This document shows positions 34,504-45,744 of a DNA stretch of 64,000 nt, piece after piece. The stretch comes from Sphagnum magellanicum. Taxonomy: Eukaryota > Streptophyta > Sphagnopsida > Sphagnales > Sphagnaceae. Below the pieces are notes generated by a model that did no database searches, was not told the origin of the DNA, and saw nothing but the letters and a program-made list of their open reading frames with translations. The number at the start of each line of letters is the position of its first letter. The stretch's first letter is position 1. The stretch is from NCBI GenBank assembly GCA_021904315.1, contig CM038914.1:8060001-8124000 (forward strand), read 5' to 3'. Position numbers and translations under genes: made by a program.

Positions 34504-35883
34504 ATGTTGATGAAGGTTGTGAAGTTAGAACCTTTGATTCCTCTCGATGGAAATATTCAAGAACTAGAGTTTATTTCAAAGTGACAGAGATAGAAACTTG
34601 AGTGGAAGAGTCAAAATTTTGGTCATGCAACTTGGACAATAAATGATTTTGCAAACAACTTGAACTTGGCTACCATGGGTCTAGATCCTCGTAAAGTCAT
34701 CACTTCCAAGGTCATTTCTTAGGAAGACTTGGTACTTGTGTTTAGTGAAAAGCAACAGAATGGATGGAAGGTTAAGGTGAATGACCACTTGTCTGAGGAT
34801 GAATTTGCATCTTTGCATAAACTTTATGAAGATCTCTATGCACACCCACCACCCAATAATGACTACCCCAACATTTTCTTGAAAGGTTGGCTAACATATC
34901 GAAGTGGGAGGGCTGACAATTAGGTGCGTTATGCATATGACACTATAGAAAAACAAATGAAAAGGGCCAAGAGACCGATGCTACCATTAGTGCCACCTTC
35001 AAAAGGGAACAAAATTTCGAGTTCGTCCAAACACAATAATGCAATTTCTCTGCGAGGAAATCCAAGTTTTGTTGAAGATGATGATTGTTTTGTGGTGGAC
35101 AAACCCAAGCATTTGGAAGTTTACCTTCCAGAACAACTTGTTGTTATGAAGGAATTGTTGGATTTTTTAAGTTTGAAAAAAAGACCTTTGCTCCATCAAA
35201 GACAAAAATGCAAAAAGAAAAAAGCGAGCTTGAGGGCCAAGTATTATTTTTAACATCCAATTTGTTGGACTGAAAGAAGGAATATGAAAAGGAGTTGAAG
35301 AAATTAACTTTTTGGGAACAAATGGTATGTGATTTGCAGAGTGGAGTGGATGTTGTGGGGCTTCAGTCACTAATTTCCCCACCGACCTTTAGTCTCAAGT
35401 AGTTGAAAAGCTTAAGAAAGCAAAGCAAGATCAAAACCTACAACAATTCTTGATGAATTATTGTGCACTTAGGATTGAAGAAGGCAAAAAGGATCATGAG
35501 GTTGTGTTTCAAAAGTTGGCAAACATTGCCATAAAGCTTGATGTTCTAGACCATCAAGTAGACCATAGCAAGATTTGGATCCAAGGTCTTGTGCATCAAG
35601 TCCAACTAATGTCAAATGGGTCAAAAGTCACTATTGCACCCCTCCTTGTAAAAAGCCCGAACAACATATTAACAAGAAGACTAAGCTCAATCACAGTGAT
35701 GGCTTGTCCTATATGTGATTTTTTTAATGAAAATAATGACATTATAATGATGTCTTGTGGATGTACTTACCATCCATTTTGCCTTATAATGTATATCATG
35801 GAATTAAAAGTTGATGCATGTGCAAGGCTTACTTGTCAAGAGGTGTTCTCCAACCATTGGATCACTAAGTTTGGGTTCAAGTA
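34504..35883 (+). pseudogene. Decayed coiled-coil protein with C-terminal RING/PHD-like zinc cluster
   Basis: From ATG 34504 one frame reads as protein (MLMKVVKLEPLIPLDGN, TWTINDFANNLNLATMGL, HLSEDEFASLHKLYEDLY, YDTIEKQMKRAKRP, EQLVVMKELLDFL) with stops at four or more codons. After a frameshift near 35190 the reading continues as a heptad-like helix (KEKSELEGQVLFLTSNLLD, KKEYEKELKKL, VEKLKKAKQDQNLQQ) into the open stretch 35450-35883. There the end reads CPICDFF, then MSCGCTYHPFC, then C-x4-C: a C2/C-x-C/H/C pattern like RING or PHD fingers. I do not recognise the parent gene. Transposon-borne or captured host gene are both possible. Confidence 0.4.
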
Positions 35884-36950
35884 GATTCATGTTCCAATGA
35901 GGAGGATTAAGCTTGAGAACTTAAGATGTTCTTCAAGGCTTGGTTGTAGCACAATGAAAAGTTTCCAAGGTTCAACTTCAACTAGAAGTTGTAAGATTTA
36001 TAATTTTCTACTCAATTACCTTTTGAAATTTTAACCATATATCTTTTTTTTAGCTTGCATTATGTTTAGGTCTGATAGATCCCCCTTTGGACAATTTGCC
36101 CAAGTAGGTACAACCTCATGATGCAGCAAATCATGAACTTGTATCAAGACCTAGGAACAATCTTCCCCTTGTTGCACTTTTGAAGAGCATAATGTGATTG
36201 TTGGTGTAAATTACCCAAGTTAAGAACTATTTATTATTTTTAATATGGGTAGTAAGCTTGCAAGGGCCACCATAGTGTAAATTAATAGATTATAATAGCT
36301 TAGTTGTTGTGGTACAAGTGGACCCACTAACATAATGTGTTTTTGTAGTTTCCCAAGACGTAAGAACCATATGCATTTTCATCATTTTGCAAGTACATTA
36401 TATCATTTTAAGTACATTTTTGAAATCACCAATTATGCAAGTGCTATGGAAAAAATATGTCAACTAGACTCCACCAAAGGTAAAATATGCCAAAAACCAT
36501 AAAGTAGGTTTTAGATTGGGGTTTGATAATGTGAAGGATGTAACTACTTGTCAAGTGTGCCTTTCAAGTAGATTACATTAGGAAGCAAGGATGAGTGTAC
36601 AAGTGGGTTTCAATGTTAGTAGAAATAGGAAATGATCGGTATGCATGTACTTACTAAATGATTGTGGAATTAGAATTTTAACAAGTAAAATGGACTATTG
36701 TTGATGAAATAGATGTCCAAGTAGATTACTTGTTTTGGTAAGTAGGGATCCACTTTTGTAATGCATGTTTTAGTAGAACATAAATTATGCAAGTAAAGTA
36801 ACATTGAACAAGTAGATGTTCAATTGAAAACATGAGGAGGTAAAGTATATTGTTGCCCTAATATGTACATTGTATAATGTTTTAGTCATATTGTGCTAAC
36901 ACTTGCATATTCAACTTGTTGTAGCATTGTAAACCATACCAAAAACAAAT
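35884..36950. other. Spacer between two coding-like islands
   Basis: About 1.1 kb, AT-rich, many CAAGTAGAT-like words. It might be an intron of the same dead gene, since coding-like sequence resumes in the same direction at 36951, but splice sites were not tested. Confidence 0.35.
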
Positions 36951-37600
36951 ATGGAATTACCTACTATGATTGGTGCCACATCAAAAGTAAAACCTCCAAG
37001 TGCTACTACAGACACTATCATGTTGGACAACCCACAACTTGTACCATTGTTAGATTTGGGTGAGAAGGAAGGATGTTATAATGAACTAGATGTCATACTA
37101 GAGATCAACATCATTGAAGCTAATGAGGTGACACCACTGGGAGTCAACACCACAATCTTTTATGTTTCTCCACCTTTGGAATGTGTGATACGCATTCAAA
37201 GTTCCAAGGAAGAATTGGAGAACTCAGATGTTGTTGCAAAAGCCCCAAAAGAAATCAGTCTTTTAGCTATTGTCCCAAATGTTCATGTATGCCAAGTGTC
37301 ACATGTTCCTACAATGACGCCTTCTAGTAAAAAAATTGATCTTCCTAACCCTACTTCCTATGTTGAAGAACTTTGAAAATCTTTAAATGTTGGGAAAAGC
37401 CTTTTGGGAATAGTGGATGTAGAAAAAGTGGATAAAATGGGTGCAAGGGCAAAACATGTGAAAGACTTGGGTGCAAGGTGATGCAACAATGTGGAAGGGT
37501 AGATGCAAGCTACACTAGCTCAATATTGGCAGAAATTACACTCCCTACAAGTCCATACAAGATTCTTTAAAATGATTCAAATGAACATGGTTGTTACTTT
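36951..37600 (+). pseudogene. Coding-like relic of unknown family
   Basis: An open frame of 141 codons (36951-37376) continues after its stop in the same frame: KSLNVGKSLLGIVDVEKVDK, then ARAKHVKDLGAR, NNVEG and MQATLAQYWQKLHSLQVHTR. Three stops fit tryptophan codons changed by G to A (EEL-stop-KSL, GAR-stop-CNN, VEG-stop-MQA). Composition is protein-like, not random AT-rich translation. Family unknown; it may be the 3' part of the pseudogene at 34504-35883. Confidence 0.35.
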
Positions 37601-38420
37601 TTAAAATGTTATTATTTGTTTCTTGGAGTAATACAAGTTCAATCACCTATAAACCTTCCCAAATCTATGTGAAAACTTGTATTTAATGTCGTTGATGTTA
37701 ATTTTTAATTTGGAAGTCCTTAAAAAAAACGCCACAAAGTCCAAAAGAATAATGCCCCATCTAAAACTTTCAAAAAATATGTTTTTGGGACAAAGAAATT
37801 GAAAAACAAACAAAAATTATAACTCATATGGACTTACAAAAAAATGATCAAAATTTAACCATTCAAAAGTCCCTAACTTAAAACAATTAAGGTTTTCAAA
37901 TAAAAGACTCTTCATATGAACTTATCATTTTGTATTACATTAGATATTGAGTCTCAATAACAAATTTGGAATGTGAATCAACATAATGTTTCCCATTTTG
38001 TGATGTTTCAATTAAATGATCAGTCCATATTTTTTACTTCAAAAGTCCATTATTACTAACAAATGAATGTTTTATCAAGAAATAACCACACAATTCTCAT
38101 CATAATGAAGTTATTGGTTTAGATCCAAGTTCCAATTAGTAAATCTAAAGATATATTAATCACCATATGCATTTGACTGAAAGGTACCCAAGGAAAAAAA
38201 CATTTTTTCGTCACAAAAATGAGCCACTATAGCTTCCATCTACTCGGAAAACAAAGTTCCTACTACTATAGATGTTAGTGTCTTCTATGGCAAAGGCAAT
38301 GAAAGGGATGAAAAATATTGAAAAAAGATGGCATCAAAGCATTGGTTGCCTATGCTACAAAACAAGGAAAATACATGTCCACACAAGGTAGCCAACCCTT
38401 GAGTGTAGCATCCCAACGAA
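37601..38420. other. Gene-free AT-rich intergenic DNA
   Basis: About 800 bases with nothing recognised. Confidence 0.5.
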
Positions 38421-38504
38421 CTTCTATTGCAACAAAATTGGCTTTTGTTGTAACCAAACCAACTTTTGTTGTAGCTAAAAGAACCTCTATTGCAACCAAA
38501 CATA
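38421..38504 (+). repeat. 21-bp tandem repeat, four units
   Basis: Words CTTCTATTG, CTTTTGTTG, CTTTTGTTG and CCTCTATTG recur at 38421, 38442, 38463 and 38484, exactly 21 bases apart. In the open frame 38318-38542 this encodes four 7-residue units of the form (T/A)-(S/F)-(I/V)-(A/V)-(T/A)-K-x. Outer units resemble each other and inner units resemble each other. The frame is only 74 codons and I do not call it a gene. Confidence 0.8.
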
Positions 38505-39463
38505 ACATAGGTTCTAATAATGGTCATGTTAGACATGTTTAAAGGTATGAATTTATGGTTCAATAGTTTCACATTTTTGTAATTAGGAATATCTATGTTT
38601 GTTGAATTGGTGGATTATTAGACGTTTCTAAATGTTATGTAATCCAAGTTGAAGCTAGATTGCACAATGGACACTATTAGAATTCCTATTTTTTCAAACT
38701 AACTAAGTTGATTGGATGGGTTTTTTTTACTACAAGACATGTATTTTTGACTAATCAAATTAGTCCAAAACAATGCAAATGTTAATTTAGTACCGGTCTA
38801 GTAGATGTTGAAGTGAAAAAATGACATAATTATTTGCAAGTTTCATTAACAATGTTGGATAATAAACACAAAGAATCAAATAAATAGTAAACAATAGATA
38901 GTAGGTACATAACACACCCAATATTGCAAGTAGGACATAAACTAACTACAAGTATCACTAACCCTAAAATAAGTAGAATGTTATAATTTCCCTCACTAGA
39001 TAGGATGTAGATGTTAGTAGGACATAACAAAAGCAACAAGTAGACCAATAGTGAAGTTGTAGAACCTATCAAGTGTTCAATAGTTATTGTAAATATAAAG
39101 TAGAAAGTTTAATGTACCAAGTAACACGGATTCATTGCACAAGTACAAAAAATATTTAGGAGCCTCAATAGATAATTCCAACATCAAGTAGATCAGAATG
39201 TTTGAATAAGTAGATTAAATAGAAAACAACAACATGTACCAGTTCAAGAAATAGATGATCCAGAAGTGAAGTAATGAAAATGGAAAACAACTTGCAACTA
39301 TATGTACTTGTGTGAGTCTTCCAAGAAGTAGATCTAAACAAACAAGCAAACTTTAAGTGGAAATAGTAACACACATGTACTTGTGAGAATTCATTCATTA
39401 TTGTTATGGAAAACAAGTAGAACATCAACAAACACTGAAGTATGAAAATTAACACTACTGAAA
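38505..39463. other. Gene-free AT-rich intergenic DNA
   Basis: About 960 bases, rich in AAGTAGA-type words, with no gene recognised. Confidence 0.5.
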
Positions 39464-39587
39464 GTACACAGTAGTGATTGGTTACAAGCAAAATGTACAC
39501 AATAGTGATTGGTTATAAACAGAATATACATAGTAGTGATTGGTTTTATATAAAATGTACTTACTAATGATTAGTTACACTTGCACA
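39464..39587. repeat. 31-bp tandem repeat, four units
   Basis: Units at 39464, 39495, 39526 and 39557 follow an exact 31-base period. The shared core is GTACAYARTAGTGATTGGTT followed by an A/T-rich tail ending AAAAT. The fourth unit is the most diverged. Confidence 0.85.
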
Positions 39588-39602
39588 ATAATGACTTGAA
39601 TT

Positions 39603-40335
39603 ATCCTTGCTCAATCTACACAACAAGTGTACATGAGTAGATCTCTTGAACAATTTGGAGGGCTAGTAGGTTACTTGCGACTTTTGCAAATAGTGTGTTG
39701 GATGTTGCTCAAAGGTCTTTGGTGTAATTCACTTTCATTTCATGTCTTTAATGATTGGTGAAACAATTGTTGCTATCTCCCACCAATTTATTATCAGTCC
39801 TCTATTTTTTTCATTCATCACATGTCACAATAGTGTTTCCAAAGCATCCCCCCCAAAAAAATTCTCCCATGTTTGATAAACATGAATTCACCTGACCATT
39901 GCATTTTTAATAGAATATTTTGAACCACCAAGGCTCCTTGCAATGTGCCTTTGGTTAGAGGTGACATTGCTAGATACCACAGCAAATAATAAGACATTCT
40001 TGAATGTCAAATTCGGGTTTTGTCTTGTACCTGCCAAATTGCCATAAGCAGCATTCATGTTTTCCAACATTCCCTTGTCACCTTCAAATAATTTCCCACT
40101 TGTGACATAATTCGGTAAAAGATTTTCCACACTATGATGCTTTAATAGTCTACGAATGACGTCTTTTTTTTCCACCTTTGTCAAATTGTGTGCATGGCTT
40201 TTTAATTGCTTCAACATCAATGATGCAATCCTTCCACATTTTCTTTAACTACAAATTCTTTGTTCTCCATTTGGATTTCTTGGACCATCATCTACACCAA
40301 ATTCAGGGGCAACATCAATATCAGGGGGTGGGTTT
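39603..40335 (-). pseudogene. Decayed transposon-encoded protein of unclassified family
   Basis: The open stretch 40220-39888 (110 codons) continues upstream as NPPPDIDVAPEFGVDDGPRN and downstream, after several stops, as RGLIINWWEIATIVSPIIKD and ITPKTFEQHPTHYLQKSQVT. Inside it are KSHAHNLTKVEKKDVIRRLL, LTFKNVLLFAVVSS and RHIARSLGGSKYSIKNA, the last resembling a helix-turn-helix. The order (basic helical lead, R-x-I-A-x-x-L-G-x-S helix, V-S-P-x-x-K-D, E-H-P-T-H-Y-L-x-x-S-Q) is one that I recall from transposon proteins of seed-free plants; I cannot name the superfamily. Stops at about seven positions, and no terminal repeats found. Confidence 0.4.
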
Positions 40336-42631
40336 GTAAATTTTGCATTTGCCACTTGTTTAGCTTTATGTTGTCAAGTTGATTGGCGGTTACATTATGT
40401 TTATGCATCAAGCTTGCAATAGTTCAAGTATCATGTTAAAGACCACTTGAAATGAATTTGGCTACATTCATGAATAATGATGTACAACTCATCAAACAAT
40501 TTTGACATCATCCCAAAATTGAAGGGATTAACTCATAAACACATGTACTTTGCTCTTTCCTTTTGTTGGCCTCTTTTCTTACTATTTTTCTCTTGCTTGC
40601 TACCTCCTTCTATGTGTTGTTGATTTTTTTGTTCCATAGGCAACCCATTGTTATGTTTTACACAAATCCAATATAAGCCAAATAGTCATTGCTAAGTGGA
40701 AAAATGATACACATAAAATAACCAAGTAAGAAATCACTAGCCACAAAACAAGTTATTACAAAGAAACAAGTTTGAATACACACCAAAATGGACACAATTA
40801 AAGCTACATACTCTACCAATAGGAAATTTATAATATTTGCATCTTGCTCATTTCAAGAAAGCTTTTAGCCTACATGTGTACAACATAGAAAGTTAATCAT
40901 GTTGAAATGGAATGTTGCAACCCTAACATTGGGTTCATGACTAAGTGTGAAGTGCAAGGGCCCATGAGGCTAAGAATGTGTTTAAGTGTGAAACACATTT
41001 TCACAAATGGGGGAGAATGCAAGGGATGAAGCCCAATGACTCCCAAGTGCACTCCCATTTTGGAAATTACACTCATGTGGGAGTTGTGAATGTTTAGAGC
41101 CTTGGTTGGAAAGGTAAAAAAACACCAAATTGGGCCCCCAAGACACCATTAGAAAGGTCTTGAAGCATAGATGCTTAAAGTGATCTCACATTGTTCATCT
41201 AAACCTGATTTGCATTAGTTATGATAAAAAGAAGGGGCATTCCATAATTACCTCATTCAGATTGATCAAAATCTCCACAACTTACTAACAAATCTACACA
41301 AATAATACACAAGGAACTCATAGCCACCTACGAAGACCATACCTTCCTAACCTTAAACCTCACCACAAAACTCTTCATGAAGTTCATATCAAAATAGAAT
41401 GGTCCATACAAAGCTTTTGAGCATAATGGTGTGCATAAGGCATGATGAGTTGTGGAATTTTTGGGGAAATAAATATACCTGCATAAGAGGCCTTTGAAGG
41501 CACAACAATGATGCCATGGACATCATCAATATGAAAACATTGTTTTTTCTCTTCAAGTTTTGCCAAAATGTGGGTGCCCTTTTTACCATTATCCCACAAC
41601 AGTTTGCATTGTGTGTTTAACGAAAAAACAAATACACCTAGTTGCAAACGAAAGGTCAATTTTTCTTTTACAGAATCAAACCTTTTCATGCAACCTAAAG
41701 CTTTAATCATCTAGATGTCCACACCATTGGAAGTAATTATATGCCAACTAGAGTTGAAATCTAGTACAAAGATGGAAAACTTACATGGTATTGAGACGTT
41801 AAAATAGTTGATTGTGTGAGGTAGATTAGGGTTACATTGTCCATTATTGCATTGTTGTGTTCACCTAGCAACATAGTAGTAACATGCAACAATTTCCCAA
41901 AACCTTTACACATGCCCGTGCTACCTTTTCTCTATTTTGCTGAAATTGACAACTGCATCTTTCTACACACCCCTTTGACATTAGTACCAGCACTGGGGAT
42001 GGCAAACAATGGAAAACTAAAGAATTTATTCAAAGAACTATTAGGTTGTTGCAATGGAAGGCTTTCAGGCTGGTACTTGACAAATACATGGAAAATAAAA
42101 TAAGAATAATTGATTATTATTATTATTATTACAATGTACATTTAAACAACTTCAATTTCTTCTAGTTTAAGTTTTGGGAGGGAAGGAATAACATAATTTA
42201 ACATGAATTTTGTGGCTAATTAAAATACTTTTTTCGTATAATTTACCATGCTTTCACCCCTTTAATTAGCAGTCGTAGCGTAAACCTTAATTTTTAGACC
42301 AAAAGTTCACACCCAACCCTATATGAAAGTTAAACCCTAATTTTTCATTAATACTTGAGAAAAAAAACAAAAAGTTCCAACCTTATGCTTGACTTTCAGA
42401 AGAACTTTAATTCTCGACCTTTTATGTATATAGTTTTGATATTAGAACTCATTTTTATGGTCTTTTATAGCGAACAATGTCTTTCTTACATAAATTCTCC
42501 TCCCACAACCATAAATTTTCTATAGTTTTGTAAGTGTTATGGAGATTTAAAGGTATTGCATTTTCCTTTCACTATGGACGGTTGTAATGTTTATGTTTTC
42601 ATTGTTTATCCTTTATTTCTTTTTGGTTTTT
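40336..42631. other. Gene-free intergenic DNA
   Basis: About 2.3 kb. A minus-strand frame of 108 codons (41710-41384) reads smoothly (for example FHIDDVHGIIVVPSKASYAG) and might be another transposon fragment, but I could not link it to a family. A short (ATT)n run lies at 42113-42130. Confidence 0.4.
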
Positions 42632-42960
42632 GTTTGAGCTTCTTTATGTTTTTGCTATGTGTTTTGGGAACACTTTGTTTTTGGACTATGAAAAGGGATT
42701 GATAATATTGTTGTGTTTTAAGGTTGTTTATAATGCAACTTTGTTTCACTATATATTTATAGAATTGATTACACTATAATTTGTTTGTATATAATTTGTT
42801 TGAACTTCTCTATGTTTTTGCTATGTGTTTTGGGAACATTATGTTTCAGGACTATGAAAAGGATTGATATTACTATTGTGTTTTAAGGTTGTTTATATTG
42901 CAATTTTGTTTCACTATATATTTATATTTAATAAATTTATTACAATTTTTTTATATAAAT
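42632..42960. repeat. 166-bp tandem duplication
   Basis: The stretch starting GTTTGAGCTTCTTTATG at 42632 recurs from 42798 with few changes: TTTTTGCTATGTGTTTTGGG, GGACTATGAAAAGG, GTGTTTTAAGGTTGTTTAT and TTTCACTATATATTTATA appear in both, same order and spacing. Confidence 0.85.
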
Positions 42961-43328
42961 TTTTTTCATATAACATGTTTTGATATAGTCTAGTTTTATT
43001 TAGTTTTTTATGATATAATATGTACTATAATTTTTTTCTTTGTTTTATGTAGATTGTGTTTGGTAAATATATTATTTCTATGTATTTCAAAAAAGGATAT
43101 GTTTTTCCAATATTGTTGAATCTTTTTTTGTTGTATTTCCGTCTTTTGCTGTTGAATACTATTTGTATTCAATGGCACAAATTGTTGCTAGCCCAAGCCC
43201 CCAAAAAAAAAAAAAAAAACAACATTTTTCTTTTGTTCTAGGTGTAATTGACATACAATAAAAAATGTTGAGTGGATGTTTTGAAGGTTATATATTGAAT
43301 AGATATGGGTCATATGATGTTGTAAGGA
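42961..43328. other. AT-rich spacer
   Basis: About 370 bases with an A-rich run at 43203-43219; nothing else seen. Confidence 0.5.
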
Positions 43329-44590
43329 GTGGATATAATTAAGTTCATACATTGTGATCTTACAAATAAGGTTAGATTCCTAATTGTCGCCCTTATTGTA
43401 AGGGCTACCTTTGTGACCACCTTTTCACCTTGTTTTAATGTTGGGTCTTTTATTCAAGTTCAAAACTTTGGGGTGACATTTTGGAACAAATTTGAAAAAG
43501 GTGATTGGTCATTTGTCTTAAAGTTTGGAACCACCACAATGATTGAACAAATTGATCCATTCATGTTTGATTTCATTTTGTTGCTATTCATTCCATTCAT
43601 AGTTTCATCCAATAACAAGATTTGCAGGAACTTGAAACAATTAAGCCTGTGGTCACTAAGATATATGGCAAGTTTTCAAAGAGTTTCATTTTTATTATTG
43701 CTAATGGTTTGGGGCCTAATGACACACAAGCACTGTATTTTTTTCTAGAGTTCTACCCCATGATATGTACAATTGGTTGAAACTTATAGCACTAGAAGAC
43801 TTGCAACCTTTTTGGCTAAAAATGTGGGTAGTTCTATGTTTGGTGAACAATTTTTGACAAACTTTCCAACCATTTTTGTCATTTTTGTGCCTGATGTTGC
43901 AACCACTGAAACATTGGTGGAAGTCCACGCGAACACAATAAAGGGTAGGATTATGTAGTGAATTTTGAGGTATGTACAAAAAACTTCTTCTTTTCATTTG
44001 TTTTCTTTTCACTTTGGTTTACAAATTTCTTTATGAAATTTCCAATTTAATTGTTCCCATCTTGTCTTTAGTGTAATAATCCTTTGTAGATTATTTCATG
44101 GAATGTAATTTTACAAGTTATTGGTAAGTTAGTTATTCCAATTGGAGTTAGTTGCTTTGAGAATGTTTGCACATGTTGTCACCTTCCATCTGTGATAATT
44201 TGAATTGATGGCCATTACTGTTATAACCACAAGAACATAGTTGGAGTTGAAAATCAACCTTGGATTTCTTACAAAATAAAGCAACAAAATGGTTCAGATT
44301 ATGATTACATTCTTTCGAGATCATGGATCAAATCCTTGCTTGGTCATAATTTGATCAATCTTTAAAATTTCAAATAGAGATAAGGCTTTTTCTTAAGGTT
44401 GTTTCAAGATAAAAACCTAGGAGATATATTCATCTTAAGTCCAATAGCTGAAATTGTTGGATTTTCTATTTTTGACAAAAATGACCAAGAACAAAAAACT
44501 ATAGGAGAAGAACCTTTATAATTTGAACCTTAGGATTTGCTTGTTGTATATAGGATACTTGTATGTACATATGGCAGTTATGATTTTGTG
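43329..44590 (+). pseudogene. Decayed coding region of unknown family, about 420 codons
   Basis: The region starts with an open frame of 139 codons (43329-43748). A second frame reads LATFLAKNVGSSMFGEQFLT and ATTETLVEVHANTIKGRIM (to 43956). A third, broken by about six stops, reads ENVCTCCHLPSVII, IDGHYCYNHKNIVGVENQPW, YDYILSRSWIKSLLGHNLIN, LRLFQDKNLGDIFILSPIAE and LLVVYRILVCTYGSYDFVLL (to about 44590). The cysteine cluster V-C-x-C-C-H and the W/Y-rich blocks are protein-like and cannot be chance. I do not know the family. Frame changes and stops show that it is dead. A large transposon ORF is the most likely source. Confidence 0.45.
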
Positions 44591-45174
44591 CTATTAGTTT
44601 TGAGTAGATGTGTGTATTTTTTGTGAACATGACCATCTTTTCAATTTAAAATATTTTTCTGTACATGATCATTTGCAATTGTGTTTTTTTTATTGGAAAC
44701 TTTGATTTGGGATAACTTGATGTGGAAAAAAAATCTTTGGCAAACTTACTTGTGGGAAACCAAAAAACTTCTTAATTGATTCAAGGTTATCTTTCCTAGC
44801 TAGGTTTGAATCGACAGGTCTATGGGGATTTTTTTTCTCGAATCATCTCTTAGATTATACAAAAGATTTATATCACATATTCCTTAATATATTAATATTA
44901 ATAACAAGAATAATAAAATATTGTGAAACTTAAACATTTAAATAAAAAATATTTAATAAAATTTACTAATAATACAAAAATGTTATAACAATAAATTGTA
45001 GAAATATATAATATAAAATAACATATTTTCGAAATATTCTATAAATATCATAAATTTTCATGAAAATTAAAATAACTTTTAAAAATGAGATGATTTAAAT
45101 TGGAGTTTCATGTCCTTGCATTTGATATGTTTAAAATATTTAATATTTTCAATTTAAAATATTAAATGGTGGAT
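44591..45174. other. Very AT-rich spacer
   Basis: About 580 bases. From 44880 to 45170 nearly all bases are A or T in short poly-A, poly-T and AATA words. No gene seen. Confidence 0.55.
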
Positions 45175-45540
45175 AAAGCCAATGTAACTATGGAAATAGC
45201 CTGGTGGCAAAGTTTTTTCAGGTGCAGCCTTTGTAATGTTGAGGGCAAGCTTACCCATTAGCTACCCTAAAACTCCACACATCCCATCTTCAGCAGGGTC
45301 TTTGATTGCAACAAACATTGGAACATCATTGATGCCATCCTTGTTCTAGTGCACACAGTCATCAAAAGTCATGTTTCCTACAAAACCTTGAGCCATTTGT
45401 TGTCCTGATTGTTGGCAACCCATGCCTTCACACCAAAACACAACCTCGGCTTCACGTTGCACCACAACCATGCCCTTGCAAAGACCATCCCTCCTCCCAA
45501 TCACTAGTACCACAACCCTAAACTAAAAACCCCCACTACA
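45175..45540 (-). pseudogene. Decayed coding fragment of unknown family
   Basis: On the minus strand one frame reads GLCKGMVVVQREAEVVFWCE, GMGCQQSGQQMAQGFVGNMT, NKDGINDVPMFVAIKDPAED, GMCGVLG and LMGKLALNITKAAPEKTLPP. It has TAG stops at two internal places that fit CAG (Q) codons, and another upstream. The GC content and composition differ sharply from the flanks. I do not recognise the protein. It may be a fragment of a host gene or of a transposon. It ends where the very AT-rich spacer starts. Confidence 0.4.
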
Positions 45541-45744
45541 CTTGTAGTAATCACAATTAGAGCATAATCGAAGGACACTAATACAATGCCTATCAAGCAA
45601 GGTTGCACTAGTCCAAACTTAGAGACAATAGTTAACTCCTACACCATACTCTAGAGCTCTGGACAAGTGCAAAGTCCTCTTCTCCATTGCTTCCTAAGCT
45701 CCATAGTCCCTCCGGAAAGCCCCCTTTTTTCTGTTACTTTCATA

